64,000 nt of DNA from positions 36,788,607 through 36,852,606 of the forward strand of contig NC_084802.1 in NCBI RefSeq assembly GCF_963169125.1, read 5' to 3'. The translations under genes and the position numbers were made by a program. Shown in pieces: positions 50,401-62,200 of this stretch. This DNA comes from Humulus lupulus. Taxonomy: Eukaryota; Streptophyta; Magnoliopsida; Rosales; Cannabaceae. Every line of letters begins with the position of its first letter. Within the stretch, counting starts at the first letter, position 1. The notes beneath the pieces were generated by a model. That model did no database searches. It saw only the letters and a list, made by a program, of their open reading frames with translations, and was not told the DNA's origin.

Positions 50401-51075
50401 ACGTATATTCAATATTTAATTATTCAAACTAACTATTAGTGTAGTCCATAATTATGAAAATGAATTAAATTTTCCAATTCTCAATACCATAATTATAATA
50501 TTTGAAAAAAAAACACAATAATTAACCCTATATTTTTGTAGCCGAAATTAATGATAAAAAATATATTTTTATATAATAATTAATTATTTACCAAATGCTA
50601 GGATATATATATAGTCTTTGAGCCTTTCAATTTGAAGAGGTGCATTAACAATTCCCACTTCTCATTACCATCTTTAAGATGTGCAATTATGTTGTATTTT
50701 TAATGCTAAAAAATTTCAATATTAATTGTAAACCACAATTGGCATAGCCGAAATTAGGGTTTTTAATATTAATAAATTTTACACATCTAATTATAATTTT
50801 TGAAATTAGGGTTTAGATAGTTGGTTATTGTCTTTGAATACGATGAGGTGCATTTAATATTTAGCATATATTCAATATTTAATTGTTCAAACTTACTATT
50901 AGTGTAGGCCCTAATTATGCAAATGAATTAAATTTTCCAATTTTCAAATCCATATTTATAATATTGGAAACAAAAACACAATAATTAACCCTATATTGTA
51001 GTAGCCGAAATTAATTATAAAAAATATATTTTTATATAATAATTAATTATTTGCTAAATGCTAGGACATATATTG
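47450..51075. repeat. Truncated copy 5 of the 14-unit repeat
   Basis: Units at 47450, 47915, 48379, 48842, 49304, 49764, 50227 and 50689 repeat copy 4 at a constant 6424-bp offset. Rare markers such as TTGGAAAAGTCG, TAGGTAATTG, CACTTCCCAATACC, TTTTTCAAATCCAT (near 44516 and 50940) and ACCATCTTTAAG are shared. The match ends near 51075, where copy 4 continues with GAAGAGGTGCATTATTAATT and this copy with TTTTAAGAGGTGCATTAAC. The remaining six positions, including the 409-bp unit, are missing. Confidence 0.9.
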
Positions 51076-52073
51076 TCTTTGAATCTTTCAATTTTAAGAG
51101 GTGCATTAACAATTCCCACTTCTCAATACCATATTTAAGATGTGCAATTATTTTGTATTTTTAATGCTAAAAAATTTCAATATTAATTGTAAACCACAAT
51201 TGGCAAAGCCGAAATTAGGGTTTGTATATTAATAAATTTTATACTTCTTATTATAATTTTTTAAATTAGGGTTTAGATAGTTGGTTATTGTCTTTGAATA
51301 TGAAGAGGTGCATTTAATATTTAACATATATTCAATATTTAATTGTTCAAGCTAACTATTAGTGTAGGCCCTAATTATGCAAATGAATTAAATTTTCCAA
51401 TTCTCAATACCATAATTATAATATTTGAAAAAAAAAACACAATAATTAACCCTATATTTTTGTAGCCGAAATTAATGATAAAAGACATATTTTTATATAA
51501 TAATTAATTATTTGCCAAATTCTAGGATATATATAGTCTTTGAGCCTTTCAATTTGAAGAGGTGCATTAACAATTCCCACTTCTCATTACCATCTTTAAG
51601 ATGTGCAATTATGTTGTATTTTTAATGCTAAAAAATTTCAATATTAATTGTAAACCACAATTGGCATAGCCGAAATTAGGGTTTTTAATATTAATAAATT
51701 TTACACATCTAATTATAATTTTTGAAATTAGGGTTTAGATAGTTGGTTATTGTCTTTGAATACGATGAGGTGCATTTAATATTTAGCATATATTCAATAT
51801 TTAATTGTTCAAACTTACTATTAGTGTAGGCCCTAATTATGCAAATGAATTAAATTTTCCAATTCTCAAAACCATATTTATAATATTGGAAACAAAAACA
51901 CAATAATTAACCCTATATTGTAGTAGCCGAAATTAATTATAAAAAATATATTTTTATATAATAATTAATTATTTGCCAAATTCTAGGATATATATATAGT
52001 CTTTGAGTCTTTCTATTTGAAGAGGTGCATTAACAATTCCAACTTCTCAATACCATATTTAAGATGTGCAATT
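49764..52073. repeat. Five-unit block, copy 1 (about 2311 bp)
   Basis: Units at 49764, 50227, 50689, 51150 and 51611 correspond to those at 52074, 52538, 53000, 53461 and 53922, at an offset of 2310-2311 bp. The best marker is the unit at 51150, with TTTTTTAAATTAGGG near 51258 and AAAAGACATATTT near 51480; both recur 2311 bp later. The first three units of this copy also belong to the truncated copy 5, so the five-unit duplication arose from that end of the higher-order array. Confidence 0.8.
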
Positions 52074-54225
52074 ATTTTGTATTTTTAATGCTAAAAAATT
52101 TCAATATTAATTGTAAACCACAATTGGCAAAGCCAAAATTAGGGTTTGTATATTAATAAATTTTATACTGCTAATTATAATTTTTGAAATTAGGGTTTAG
52201 ATAGTAGGTTATTGTCTTTGAATATGAAGAGTTGCATTTAATATTTAACGTATATTCAATATTTAATTATTCAAACTAACTATTAGTGTAGTCCATAATT
52301 ATGAAAATGAATTAAATTTTCCAATTCTCAATACCATAATTATAATATTTGAAAAAAAAAACACAATAATTAACCCTATATTTTTGTAGCCGAAATTAAT
52401 GATAAAAAACATATTTTTATATAATAATTAATTATTTGCCAAATTCTAGGATATATATATAGTCTTTGAGTCTTTTTTATTTGAAGAGGTGCATTAACAA
52501 TTCCCACTTCTCAATACCATATTTAAGATGTGCAATTATTTTGTATTTTTAATGCAAAAAAATTTCAATATTAATTGTAAACCACAATTGGCAAAGCCGA
52601 AATTAGGGTTTGTATATTAATAAATTTTATACTGCTAATTATAATTTTTGAAATTAGGGTTTAGATAGTAGGTTCTTGTCTTCGAATATGAAGAGGTGCA
52701 TTTAATATTTAACGTATATTCAATATTTAATTATTCAAACTAACTATTAGTGTAGTCCATAATTATGAAAATGAATTAAATTTTCCAATTCTCAATACCA
52801 TAATTATAATATTTGAAAAAAAAACACAATAATTAACCCTATATTTTTGTAGCCGAAATTAATGATAAAAAATATATTTTTATATAATAATTAATTATTT
52901 ACCAAATGCTAGGATATATATATAGTCTTTGAGCCTTTCAATTTGAAGAGGTGCATTAACAATTCCCCCTTCTCATTACCATCTATAAGATGTGCAATTA
53001 TGTTGTATTTTTAATGCTAAAAAATTTCAATATTAATTGTAAACCACAATTGGCATAGCCGAAATTAGGGTTTTTAATATTAATAAATTTTACACATCTA
53101 ATTATAATTTTTGAAATTAGGGTTTAGATAGTTGGTTATTGTCTTTGAATACGATGAGGTGCATTTAATATTTAGCATATATTCAATATTTAATTGTTCA
53201 AACTTACTATTAGTGTAGGCCCTAATTATGCAAATGAATTAAATTTTCCAATTCTCAAAATCATATTTATAATATTGGAAACAAAAACACAATAATTAAC
53301 CCTATATTGTAGTAGCCGAAATTAATTATAAAAAATATATTTTTATATAATAATTAATTATTTGCTAAATGCTAGGACATATATTGTCTTTGAATCTTTC
53401 AATTTGAAGAGGTGCATTAACAATTCCCACTTCTCAATACCATATTTAAGATGTGCAATTATTTTGTATTTTTAATGCTAAAAAATTTCAATATTAATTG
53501 TAAACCACAATTGGCAAAGCCGAAATTAGGGTTTGTATATTAATAAATTTTATACTTCTTATTATAATTTTTTAAATTAGGGTTTAGATAGTTGGTTATT
53601 GTCTTTGAATATGAAGAGGTGCATTTAATATTTAACATATATTCAATATTTAATTGTTCAAGCTAACTATTAGTGTAGGCCCTAATTATGCAAATGAATT
53701 AAATTTTCCAATTCTCAATACCATAATTATAATATTTGAAAAAAAAAACACAATAATTAACCCTATATTTTTGTAGCCGAAATTAATGATAAAAGACATA
53801 TTTTTATATAATAATTAATTATTTGCCAAATTCTAGGATATATATAGTCTTTGAGCCTTTCAATTTGAAGAGGTGCATTAACAATTCCCACTTCTCATTA
53901 CCATCTTTAAGATGTGCAATTATGTTGTATTTTTAATGCTAAAAAATTTCAATATTAATTGTAAACCACAATTGGCATAGCCGAAATTAGGGTTTTTAAT
54001 ATTAATAAATTTTACACATCTAATTATAATTTTTGAAATTAGGGTTTAGATAGTTGGTTATTGTCTTTGAATACGATGAGGTGCATTTAATATTTAGCAT
54101 ATATTCAATATTTAATTGTTCAAACTTACTATTAGTGTAGGCCCTAATTATGCAAATGAATTAAATTTTCCAATTCTCAAAACCATATTTATAATATTGG
54201 AAACAAAAACACAATAATTAACCCT
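52074..54225. repeat. Five-unit block, copy 2
   Basis: This copy repeats the preceding block with private changes: GCCAAAATT near 52131, GAGTCTTTTTTATTTG near 52468, AATGCAAAAAAATTTC near 52552, GTTCTTGTCTTCG near 52673, and TCCCCCTTCTC with ACCATCTATAAG near 52966-52988. The match breaks near 54225, where copy 1 has TATTGTAGTAGCCG and this copy has TATTTTTGTTGCCG. AATGCAAAAAAATTTC reappears near 62262, linking this block to the right end of the window. Confidence 0.8.
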
Positions 54226-55584
54226 ATATTTTTGTTGCCGAAATTAATGATAAAAAATATATTTTTATATAATAATTAATTATTTACCAAATGCTAGGAT
54301 ATATATATAGTCTTTGAGCCTTTCAATTTGAAGAGGTGCATTAACAATTCCCACTTCTCATTACCATATTTAAGATGTGCAATTATGTTGTATTTTTAAT
54401 GCTAAAAAATTTCAATATTAATTGTAAACCACAATTGGCATTGCCGAAATTAGGGTTTTTAATATTAATAAATTTTACACATCTAATTATAATTTTTGAA
54501 ATTAGGGTTTAGATAGTTGGTTATTGTCTTTGAATACGATGAGGTGCATTTAATATTTAACATATATTCAATATTTAATTGTTCAAACTTACTATTAGTA
54601 GGCCCTAATTATGCAAATGAATTAAATTTTCCAATTCTCAAAACCATATTTATAATATTGGAAACAAAAACACAATAATTAACCCTATATTGTAGTAGCC
54701 GAAATTAATTATAAAAAATATATTTTTATATAATAATTAATAATTTGCTAATTGCTAGGACATATATTGTCTTTGAATCTTTCAATTTGAAGAGGTGCAT
54801 TAACAATTCCCACTTCTCAATACCATATTTAAGATGTGCAATTATTTTGTATTTTTAATGCTAAAAAATTTCAATATTAATTGTAAACCACAATTGGCAA
54901 AGCCGAAATTAGGGTTTGTATATTAATAAATTTTATACTTCTTATTATAATTTTTGAAATTAGGGTTTAGATAGTTGGTTATTGTCTTCGAATATGAAGA
55001 GGTGCATTTAATATTTAACATATATTCAATATTTAATTGTTCAAGCTAACTATTAGTGTAGGCCCTAATTATGCAAATGAATTAAATTTTCCAATTCTCA
55101 ATACCATAATTATAATATTTGAAAAAAAAAACACAATAATTAACCCTATATTTTTGTAGCCGAAATTAATGATAAAAAACATATTTTTATATAATAATTA
55201 ATTATTTGCCAAATTCTAGGATATATATATAGTCTTTGAGTCTTTCTATTTGAAGAGGTGCATTAACAATTCCCACTTCTCAATACCATATTTAAGATGT
55301 GCAATTATTTTGTATTTTTAATGCTAAAAAATTTCAATATTAATTGTAAACCACAATTGGCAAAGCCGAAATTAGGGTTTGTATATTAATAAATTTTATA
55401 CTGCTAATTATAATTTTTGAAATTATGGTTTAGATAGTTGGTTATTGTCTTTGAATATGAAGAGGTGCATTTAATATTTAACATATATTCAATATTTAAT
55501 TGTTCAAGCTAACTATTAGTGTAGGCCCTAATTATGCAAATGAATTAAATTTTCCAATTCTCAATACCATAATTATAATATTTG
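54226..55584. repeat. Mosaic stretch between the five-unit and four-unit blocks
   Basis: This stretch includes the tail of the unit at 53922 and the units at 54385, 54844 and most of 55307. The 54385 unit is D-type with two bases missing in ATTAGTAGGCCC near 54595, a GGCATTGCCG variant and AATTAATAATTTGC. The 55307 unit has a broken telobox, TTATGGTTTAG near 55424, seen again only near 60049. No single upstream block matches the full stretch. Confidence 0.7.
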
Positions 55585-57435
55585 AAAAAAAAAACACAAT
55601 AATTAACCCTATATTTTTGTAGCCGAAATTAATGATAAAAAACATATTTTTATATAATAATTAATTATTTGCTAAATTCTAGGATATATATATAGTCTTT
55701 GAGTCTTTCTATTTGAAGAGGTGCATTAACAATTCCCACTTCTTAATACCATATTTAAGATGTGCAATTATTTTGTATTTTTAATGCTAAAAAATTTCAA
55801 TATTAATTGTAAACCACAAATGGCAAAGCCGAAATTAGGGCTTGTATATTAATAAATTTTATACTGCTAATTATAATTTTTGAAATTAGGGTTTAGATAG
55901 TAGGTTATTGTCTTTGAATATGAAGAGTTGCATTTAATATTTAACGCATATTCAATATTTAATTATTCAAACTAACTATTAGTGTAGTCCATAATTATGA
56001 AAATGAATTAAATTTTCCAATTCTCAATACCATAATTATAATATTTGAAAAAAAAACACAATAATTAACCCTATATTTTTGTAGCCGAAATTAATGATAA
56101 AAAATATATTTTTATATAATAATTAATTATTTACCAAATGCTAGGATATATATATATAGTCTTTGAGCCTTTCAATTTGAAGAGGTGCATTAACAATTCC
56201 CACTTCTCATTACCATCTTTAAGATGTGCAATTATGTTGTATTTTTAATGCTAAAAAATTTCAATATTAATTGTAAACCACAATTGGCATAGCCGAAATT
56301 AGGGTTTTTAATATTAATAAATTTTACACATCTAATTATAATTTTTGAAATTAGGGTTTAGATAGTTGGTTATTGTCTTTGAATACGATGTGGTGCATTT
56401 AATATTTAACATATATTCAATATTTAATCGTTCAAACTTACTATTAGTGTAGGCCCTAATTATGCAAATGAATTAAATTTTCCAATTCTCAAAACCATAT
56501 TTATAATATTGGAAACAAAAACACAATAATTAACCCTATATTGTAGTAGCCGAAATTAATTATAAAAAATATATTTTTATATAATAATTAATAATTTGCT
56601 AAATTCTAGGACATATATTGTCTTTGAATCTTTCAATTTGAAGAGGTGCATTAACAATTCCCACTTCTCAATACCATATTTAAGATGTGCAATTATTTTG
56701 TATTTTTAATGCTAAAAAATTTCAATATTAATTGTAAACCACAATTGGCAAAGCCGAAATTAGGGTTTGTATATTAATAAATTTTATACTTCTTATTATA
56801 ATTTTTGAAATTAGGGTTTAGATAGTTGGTTATTGTCTTTGAATATGAAGAGGTCATTTAATATTTAACATATATACAATATTTAATTGTTCAAGCTAAC
56901 TATTAGTGTAGGCCCTAATTATGCAAATGAATTAAATTTTCCAATTCTCAATACCATAATTATAATATTTGAAAAAAAAAACACAATAATTAACCCTATA
57001 TTTTTGTAGCCGAAATTAATGATAAAAAACATATTTTTATATAATAATTAATTATTTGCCAAATTCTAGGATATATATATAGTCTTTGAGTCTTTCTATT
57101 TGAAGAGGTGCATTAACAATTCCCACTTCTCAATACCATATTTAAGATGTGCAATTATTTTGTATTTTTAATGCTAAAAAATTTCAATATTAATTGTAAA
57201 CCACAATTGGCATAGCCGAAATTAAGGTTTTTAATATTAATAAATTTTACACATCTAATTATAATTTTTGAAATTAGGGTTTAGATAGTTGGTTATTGTC
57301 TTTGAATACGATGAGGTGCATTTAATATTTAACATATATTCAATATTTAATTGTTCAAACTTACTATCAGTGTAGGCCATCATTATGCAAATGAATTAAA
57401 TTTCCCAATTCTCAATACCATATTTATAATATTTG
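55585..57435. repeat. Four-unit block, copy 1 (1851 bp)
   Basis: Full units start at 55770, 56234, 56695 and 57157. Rare markers are CACTTCTTAATACC and CCACAAATGGC with TTAGGGCTTG near 55800-55850, ACGATGTGGTGC near 56391, TTTAATCGTTC near 56425, a one-base loss in AAGAGGTCATTTAA with ATATATACAATATTT near 56850-56880, and GGCCATCATTATG near 57375. Each recurs 1851 bp later. The left limit near 55585 is approximate. Confidence 0.85.
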
Positions 57436-59286
57436 AAAAAAAAAACACAATAATTAACCCTATATTTTTGTAGCCGAAATTAATGATAAAAAACATATTT
57501 TTATATAATAATTAATTATTTGCTAAATTCTAGGATATATATATAGTCTTTGAGTCTTTCTATTTGAAGAGGTGCATTAACAATTCCCACTTCTTAATAC
57601 CATATTTAAGATGTGCAATTATTTTGTATTTTTAATGCTAAAAAATTTCAATATTAATTGTAAACCACAAATGGCAAAGCCGAAATTAGGGCTTGTATAT
57701 TAATAAATTTTATACTGCTAATTATAATTTTTGAAATTAGGGTTTAGATAGTAGGTTATTGTCTTTGAATATGAAGAGTTGCATTTAATATTTAACGCAT
57801 ATTCAATATTTAATTATTCAAACTAACTATTAGTGTAGTCCATAATTATGAAAATGAATTAAATTTTCCAATTCTCAATACCATAATTATAATATTTGAA
57901 AAAAAAACACAATAATTAACCCTATATTTTTGTAGCCGAAATTAATGATAAAAAATATATTTTTATATAATAATTAATTATTTACCAAATGCTAGGATAT
58001 ATATATATAGTCTTTGAGCCTTTCAATTTGAAGAGGTGCATTAACAATTCCCACTTCTCATTACCATCTTTAAGATGTGCAATTATGTTGTATTTTTAAT
58101 GCTAAAAAATTTCAATATTAATTGTAAACCACAATTGGCATAGCCGAAATTAGGGTTTTTAATATTAATAAATTTTACACATCTAATTATAATTTTTGAA
58201 ATTAGGGTTTAGATAGTTGGTTATTGTCTTTGAATACGATGTGGTGCATTTAATATTTAACATATATTCAATATTTAATCGTTCAAACTTACTATTAGTG
58301 TAGGCCCTAATTATGCAAATGAATTAAATTTTCCAATTCTCAAAACCATATTTATAATATTGGAAACAAAAACACAATAATTAACCCTATATTGTAGTAG
58401 CCGAAATTAATTATAAAAAATATATTTTTATATAATAATTAATAATTTGCTAAATTCTAGGACATATATTGTCTTTGAATCTTTCAATTTGAAGAGGTGC
58501 ATTAACAATTCCCACTTCTCAATACCATATTTAAGATGTGCAATTATTTTGTATTTTTAATGCTAAAAAATTTCAATATTAATTGTAAACCACAATTGGC
58601 AAAGCCGAAATTAGGGTTTGTATATTAATAAATTTTATACTTCTTATTATAATTTTTGAAATTAGGGTTTAGATAGTTGGTTATTGTCTTTGAATATGAA
58701 GAGGTCATTTAATATTTAACATATATACAATATTTAATTGTTCAAGCTAACTATTAGTGTAGGCCCTAATTATGCAAATGAATTAAATTTTCCAATTCTC
58801 AATACCATAATTATAATATTTGAAAAAAAAAACACAATAATTAACCCTATATTTTTGTAGCCGAAATTAATGATAAAAAACATATTTTTATATAATAATT
58901 AATTATTTGCCAAATTCTAGGATATATATATAGTCTTTGAGTCTTTCTATTTGAAGAGGTGCATTAACAATTCCCACTTCTCAATACCATATTTAAGATG
59001 TGCAATTATTTTGTATTTTTAATGCTAAAAAATTTCAATATTAATTGTAAACCACAATTGGCATAGCCGAAATTAAGGTTTTTAATATTAATAAATTTTA
59101 CACATCTAATTATAATTTTTGAAATTAGGGTTTAGATAGTTGGTTATTGTCTTTGAATACGATGAGGTGCATTTAATATTTAACATATATTCAATATTTA
59201 ATTGTTCAAACTTACTATCAGTGTAGGCCATCATTATGCAAATGAATTAAATTTCCCAATTCTCAATACCATATTTATAATATTTG
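57436..59286. repeat. Four-unit block, copy 2 (1851 bp)
   Basis: Units at 57621, 58085, 58546 and 59008 match copy 1 essentially base for base by eye, up to GGCCATCATTATG and AATTTCCCAATTC near 59226-59256. After about 59286 the sequence changes to TTTTTGTTGCCG with TTTTATTTAATAATT, as in the unit before the 11-unit repeats (25446). This very close pair is one of the youngest events in the window. Confidence 0.87.
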
Positions 59287-62200
59287 AAAAAAAAACACAA
59301 TAATTAACCCTATATTTTTGTTGCCGAAATTAATGATAAAAAATATATTTTTATTTAATAATTAATTATTTACCAAATGCTAGGAAATATATATAGTCTT
59401 TGAGTCTTTCAATTTGAAGAGGTGCATTAACAATTCCCACTTCTCAATATCATATTTAAGATGTGCAATTATTTTGTATTTTTAATGCTAAAAAATTTCA
59501 ATATTAATTGTAAATCACAATTGGCATAGCCGAAATTAAGGTTTTTAATATTAATAAATTTTACACATCTAATTATAATTTTTGAAATTAGGGTTTAGAT
59601 AGTTGGTTATTGTCTTTAAATATGAAGAGGTGCATTTAATATTTAACGTATATTCAATATTTAATTGTTCAAACTAACTATTAGTTTAGGCCATAATCAT
59701 GCAAATGAATTAAATTTCCCAATTCTCAATACCATAATTATAATATTTGAAAAAAAAAACACAATAATTAACCCTATATTGTTGTAGCCGAAATTAATAA
59801 TAAAAAATATATTTTTATATAATAATTAATTATATGCGAAATGGTAGGATATATATAGTCTTTGAGTCTTTCAATTTTAAGAGGTGCATTAACAATTCCC
59901 ACTTCTCAATACCATATTTAGAATGTGCAATTATTTTGTATTTTTAAGCTAAAAAATTTCAATATTAATTGTAAACCACAATTGGCAAAGCCGAAATTAG
60001 GGTTTGTATATTAATAAATTTTATACTGCTAATTATAATTTTTGAAATTATGGTTTAGATAGTTGGTTATTGTCTTTGAATATGAAGAGGTGCATTTAAT
60101 ATTTAACATATATTCAATATTTAATTGTTCAAGCTAACTATTAGTGTAGGCCCTAATTATGCAAATGAATTAAATTTTCCAATTCTCAATACCATAATTA
60201 TAATATTTGAAAAAAAAAACACAATAATTAACCCTATATTTTTGTAGCCGAAATTAATGATAAAAAACATATTTTTATATAATAATTAATTATTTGCTAA
60301 ATTCTAGGATATATATATAGTCTTTGAGTCTTTCTATTTGAAGAGGTGCATTAACAATTCCCACTTCTTAATACCATATTTAAGATGTGCAATTATTTTG
60401 TATTTTTATTGCTAAAAAATTTCAATATTAATTGTAAACCACAAATGGCAAAGCCGAAATTAGGGCTTGTATATTAATAAATTTTATACTGCAAATTATA
60501 ATTTTTGAAATTAGGGTTTAGATAGTAGGTTATTGTCTTTGAATATGAAGAGTTGCATTTAATATTTAACGCATATTCAATATTTAATTATTCAAACTAA
60601 CTATTAGTGTAGTCCATAATTATGAAAATGAATTAAATTTTCCAATTCTCAATACCATAATTATAATATTTGAAAAAAAAACACAATAATTAACCCTATA
60701 TTTTTGTAGCCGAAATTAATGATAAAAAATATATTTTTATATAATAATTAATTATTTACCAAATGCTAGGATATATATATATAGTCTTTGAGCCTTTCAA
60801 TTTGAAGAGGTGCATTAACAATTCCCACTTCTCATTACCATCTTTAAGATGTGCAATTATGTTGTATTTTTAATGCTAAAAAATTTCAATATTAATTGTA
60901 AACCACAATTGGCATAGCCGAAATTAGGGTTTTTAATATTAATAAATATTATACTGCTAATTATAATTTTTGAAATTAGGGTTTAGATAGTTGGTTATTG
61001 TCTTTGAATATGAAGAGGTGCATTTAATATTTAACATATATTCAATATTTAATTGTTCAAACTAACTATTAGTGTAGGCCATAATTATGCAAATGAATTA
61101 AATTTTCCAATTATCAATACCATATTTATAATATTTGAAAAAAAAACACAATAATAAACCCTATATTGTTGTAGCCGAAATTAATAATAAAAAATATATT
61201 TTTATATAATAATTAATTATTTGCCAAATGCTAGGATATATATATAGTCTTTGAGTCTTTCAATTTGAAGAGGTGCATTAACAATTCCCACTTCTCAATA
61301 CCATATTTAAGATGTGCAATTATTTTGTATTTTTAATGCTAAAAAATTTCAATATTAATTGTAAATCACAATTGGCATAGCCGAAATTAAGGTTTTTAAT
61401 ATTAATAAATTTTACACATCTAATTATAATTTTTGAAATTAGGGTTTAGATAGTTGGTTATTGTCTTTAAATATGAAGAGGTGCATTTAATATTTAACGT
61501 ATATTCAATATTTAATTGTTCAAACTAACTATTAGTTTAGGCCATCATTATGCAAATGAATTAAATTTCCCAATTCTCAATACCATATTTATAATATTTG
61601 AAAAAAAAACACAATAATTAACCCTATATTTTTGTTGCCGAAATTAATGATAAAAAATATATTTTTATTTAATAATTAATTATTTACCAAATGCTAGGAA
61701 ATATATATAGTCTTTGAGTCTTTCAATTTGAAGAGGTGCATTAACAATTCCCACTTCTCAATACCATATTTAAGATGTGCAATTATTTTGTATTTTTAAT
61801 GCTAAAAAATTTCAATATTAATTGTAAACCACAATTGGCAAAGCCGAAATTAGGGTTTGTATATTAATAAATTTTATACTTCTTATTATAATTTTTGAAA
61901 TTAGGGTTTAGATAGTTGGTTATTGTCTTTGAATATGAAGAGGTCATTTAATATTTAACATATATACAATATTTAATTGTTCAAGCTAACTATTAGTGTA
62001 GGCCCTAATTATGCAAATGAATTAAATTTTCCAATTCTCAATACCATAATTATAATATTTGAAAAAAAAAACACAATAATTAACCCTATATTTTTGTAGC
62101 CGAAATTAATGATAAAAAACATATTTTTATATAATAATTAATTATTTGCCAAATTCTAGGATATATATATAGTCTTTGAGTCTTTCTATTTGAAGAGGTG

